A stretch of 64,000 nucleotides of DNA, from positions 1-64,000 of the forward strand of contig CATKXR010000010.1 in assembly GCA_949840805.1 (NCBI GenBank), read 5' to 3'. Shown piece after piece: positions 62,428 to 64,000 of this stretch. Source of the stretch: an uncultured Lachnospiraceae bacterium. Its GTDB lineage: Bacteria; Bacillota; Clostridia; Lachnospirales; Lachnospiraceae. Below the pieces are notes generated by a model. It ran no database searches. It was not told where the DNA came from and saw only the letters and a list, made by a program, of their open reading frames with translations. Position numbers and translations under genes: made by a program. Every line of letters starts with the position of its first letter. The first letter of the stretch is position 1.

Positions 62428-63557
62428 GCTTTTGTTCCTTCCCTAATCTTCCCATCCTTATTCACCATATCGTCTCCGCTTTCTTTAATATCAAATAAAC
62501 CTGCAAAATCCATGGTGGAAGCATCTTTTAATGGCAGTTTTACGGAATATTTCCCGGCTGCTGATTTATAAATTGCCAGAACTAATTCCAATGCCCTTTT
62601 TCCTGCTTCCCCATTTACATAAGGCTCTCTGTCATTCTTAATTGCATCAATCATATCTGCATATAAAGGCGTATGTCCAAAGCCATAAACGTTCGGCGGT
62701 TCTTCTGTAAATTCTGCAATTACAGTCTCTGGCTTTTCCTGAATATCTGCAAATCTCCACTCCTCAATTCGGTTTACACTTTGTCCGCCTGCCTTAACCA
62801 TTCCCTTTTCCCCAAATAGATAAAGAGTTTCTTCCAGATTTCTCGGATAAACATCCGTAGTCCCTTCTATAATCCCATAAGCCCCATTTTTAAATTTTAC
62901 TAAAGCAATCCCCATATCTTCAGCTTCAATATATGCATGGTTCAGCCGGTCTGTCATGCCAACAACTTCTTCAACCTCATCTCCCATCATCCAACGGAGC
63001 AGATCAATATTATGAATACACTGGTTCATTAAGGCTCCTCCGTCCTGTTCCCAGGTTCCTCTCCATTTAGCTCCTGCATAGTATTCATAATCCCTGCACC
63101 ACCTGACATGAGCCGTTCCATAGAACATATGTCCAAACCGCTTTTCCTCTAATGCCTGTCGAATTTTCTGAATGGACTTATTAAAACGATTTTGATGGCA
63201 GGCACATACCTTTATTTCTTTTTCCCTGGCCATTTTTATGACTGCATCTGCATCTGCAAGGGACAACGCAATAGGTTTCTCAATAATCACATTACACCCT
63301 GCTGCAATACAATCCAACGCAATTTCTGCATGTTTTCCACTTTCTGCTGCGATCGCAACTAATTCCGGCTTTTCATTTGATAGCATCTCATGATAATCTG
63401 TATACTGATTAACCTCTCCAAGACCAAATCTGCATGCTTTGTCTTCCAGCATTTCACGCTGTATATCACAAATCCCCACTATTTTTAAATGATTGTTGTT
63501 TGCTGCTGCTATGTGGTTTGGCGATATCCGCCCGCAGCCAATAAGCGCATATTTCAT
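62424..63557 (-). CDS. Gfo/Idh/MocA oxidoreductase (WlbA/WbpB-like)
   Basis: The 377-residue NAD-dependent dehydrogenase shows YALIGCGRISPNHIAA, EKPIALSLADAD, the CHQNRF motif and WRGTWEQDGGALMNQ...HNIDLL. These fit WlbA/WbpB, which oxidises C3 of UDP-GlcNAc-uronate. A WbpA-type dehydrogenase precedes it and a WbpE-type aminotransferase is 17 kb downstream. Confidence 0.88.
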   Translation of the reverse strand: MKYALIGCGRISPNHIAAANNNHLKIVGICDIQREMLEDKACRFGLGEVNQYTDYHEMLSNEKPELVAIAAESGKHAEIALDCIAAGCNVIIEKPIALSLADADAVIKMAREKEIKVCACHQNRFNKSIQKIRQALEEKRFGHMFYGTAHVRWCRDYEYYAGAKWRGTWEQDGGALMNQCIHNIDLLRWMMGDEVEEVVGMTDRLNHAYIEAEDMGIALVKFKNGAYGIIEGTTDVYPRNLEETLYLFGEKGMVKAGGQSVNRIEEWRFADIQEKPETVIAEFTEEPPNVYGFGHTPLYADMIDAIKNDREPYVNGEAGKRALELVLAIYKSAAGKYSVKLPLKDASTMDFAGLFDIKESGDDMVNKDGKIREGTKA

Positions 63558-63601
63558 TTATCCCTCTCTGATTCTATTGTTGTCTGTTTTATTGCCTGAT
63601 A

Positions 63602-64000
63602 CTATAACACCTCAATGTTGCTTCGGTCTTTTATATGTTTCATGACATTTTTAGTATCAAAAATCACTTTTGCATTTTGTTGAACCAACTCATAATCTAC
63701 ATTATGATGAGCCGTTGTTACCATGACAAGATCATAAACTGCCACATTTTCCGCAGTAAGAGCCTTTATACTTTTTTCACTTTGTCCATACATATTTTTG
63801 AACTCCGGAACCCATGGATCGTAATAATCCACCTCTGCTCCTACCTTTCGCAACTCTTTCATCACACGAATGGCTGGAGATTCCCGATAATCGTCAATAT
63901 CATTTTTGTAAGAAACCCCAAGCATCAGAATCTTTGCACCCCAAATTGCTTTTTGATGCCGGTTTAATATATGCATTGCCCTGTCTGTACAATACTCTGG
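63602..64000 (-). CDS. UDP-sugar 6-dehydrogenase (WbpA/WecC type), C-terminal part
   Basis: The 3' end of a nucleotide-sugar dehydrogenase; the frame continues open beyond the window edge. The visible segment GAKILMLGVSYKNDIDDYRE and SPAIRVMKELRKVGAEVDYY is the C-terminal UDP-sugar binding domain of the UDP-GlcNAc/ManNAc class. It would supply the uronate for the WlbA-like enzyme. Confidence 0.88.
   Translation of the reverse strand, partial: PEYCTDRAMHILNRHQKAIWGAKILMLGVSYKNDIDDYRESPAIRVMKELRKVGAEVDYYDPWVPEFKNMYGQSEKSIKALTAENVAVYDLVMVTTAHHNVDYELVQQNAKVIFDTKNVMKHIKDRSNIEVL

Overview
The window looks like a chromosomal segment of a spore-forming anaerobic Firmicute, most likely Clostridia of the Lachnospiraceae type. 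This rests on spoIVA, yqfC and yqfD, strong GGAGG ribosome sites, a PPi-type phosphofructokinase, a short proB without PUA domain, and the ybeY-phoH-yqfD-yqfC block. The assignment is inference from gene content; no rRNA or tRNA was seen. Nearly all genes lie on the minus strand.

Layout. 0.25-3.4 kb: proline operon (proB, DUF896, 5-formyl-THF cyclo-ligase, proA). 3.5-7.4 kb: two FAD enzymes around a 146-bp palindromic element, then a BofC-like exported protein. 7.5-15.1 kb: DUF3048 lipoprotein, ybeY, phoH, yqfD, yqfC, rpsU, alaS and a 47-residue membrane peptide. 15.2-24.4 kb: chemoreceptor with a receptor 3' fragment beside it, LprI-like protein, RNase H, beta-CASP hydrolase, spoIVA, HD protein, PPi-PFK. 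24.6-29.8 kb: branched-chain amino acid ABC operon livKHMGF with a consensus promoter and a long leader. 29.8-38.7 kb: accessory zone with two paralogous Rpn-type nucleases, a secreted protein with an internal duplication, twin palindromes and a heterodimeric ABC exporter. 38.8-64 kb: surface glycan locus, all minus strand and running off the window.

The glycan locus has two parts. capF and capE (UDP-L-FucNAc route) have base composition like the housekeeping genes. From about 41.27 kb onward the DNA is markedly AT-rich, suggesting horizontal acquisition. The AT-rich part combines several modules: (a) a LicC-like nucleotidyltransferase fused to a SerK/ParB-like domain, with LicD and DUF711; (b) a WbpA/WlbA/WbpE-type route to 2,3-diamino-uronic acids; (c) WecE and WecD for dTDP-Fuc4NAc-like sugar; (d) an acyl module with ACP, AMP ligase, type II thioesterase, two FabZ-like hotdog proteins, LuxE, LuxC, a TPP enzyme and a NeuB-type synthase, plus an LpxD-like acyltransferase; (e) a GT2 glycosyltransferase, a DUF6056-like membrane protein, an FkbM methyltransferase and two half-size EamA transporters.

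The most striking observation is that four genes of this AT-rich locus each carry an uninterrupted run of exactly eight G on the coding strand. I saw no G or C run above six elsewhere in the window. In three of them (a left-handed-helix acyltransferase, WecE and a FabZ-like dehydratase) the gene is split by a frameshift exactly at the tract, and adding one G restores a full-length family-typical protein. The fourth (FkbM methyltransferase) is in frame. This is the signature of slipped-strand phase variation of a surface polymer in a Gram-positive commensal. Homopolymer undercalling in sequencing is the main alternative, and raw reads would settle it.
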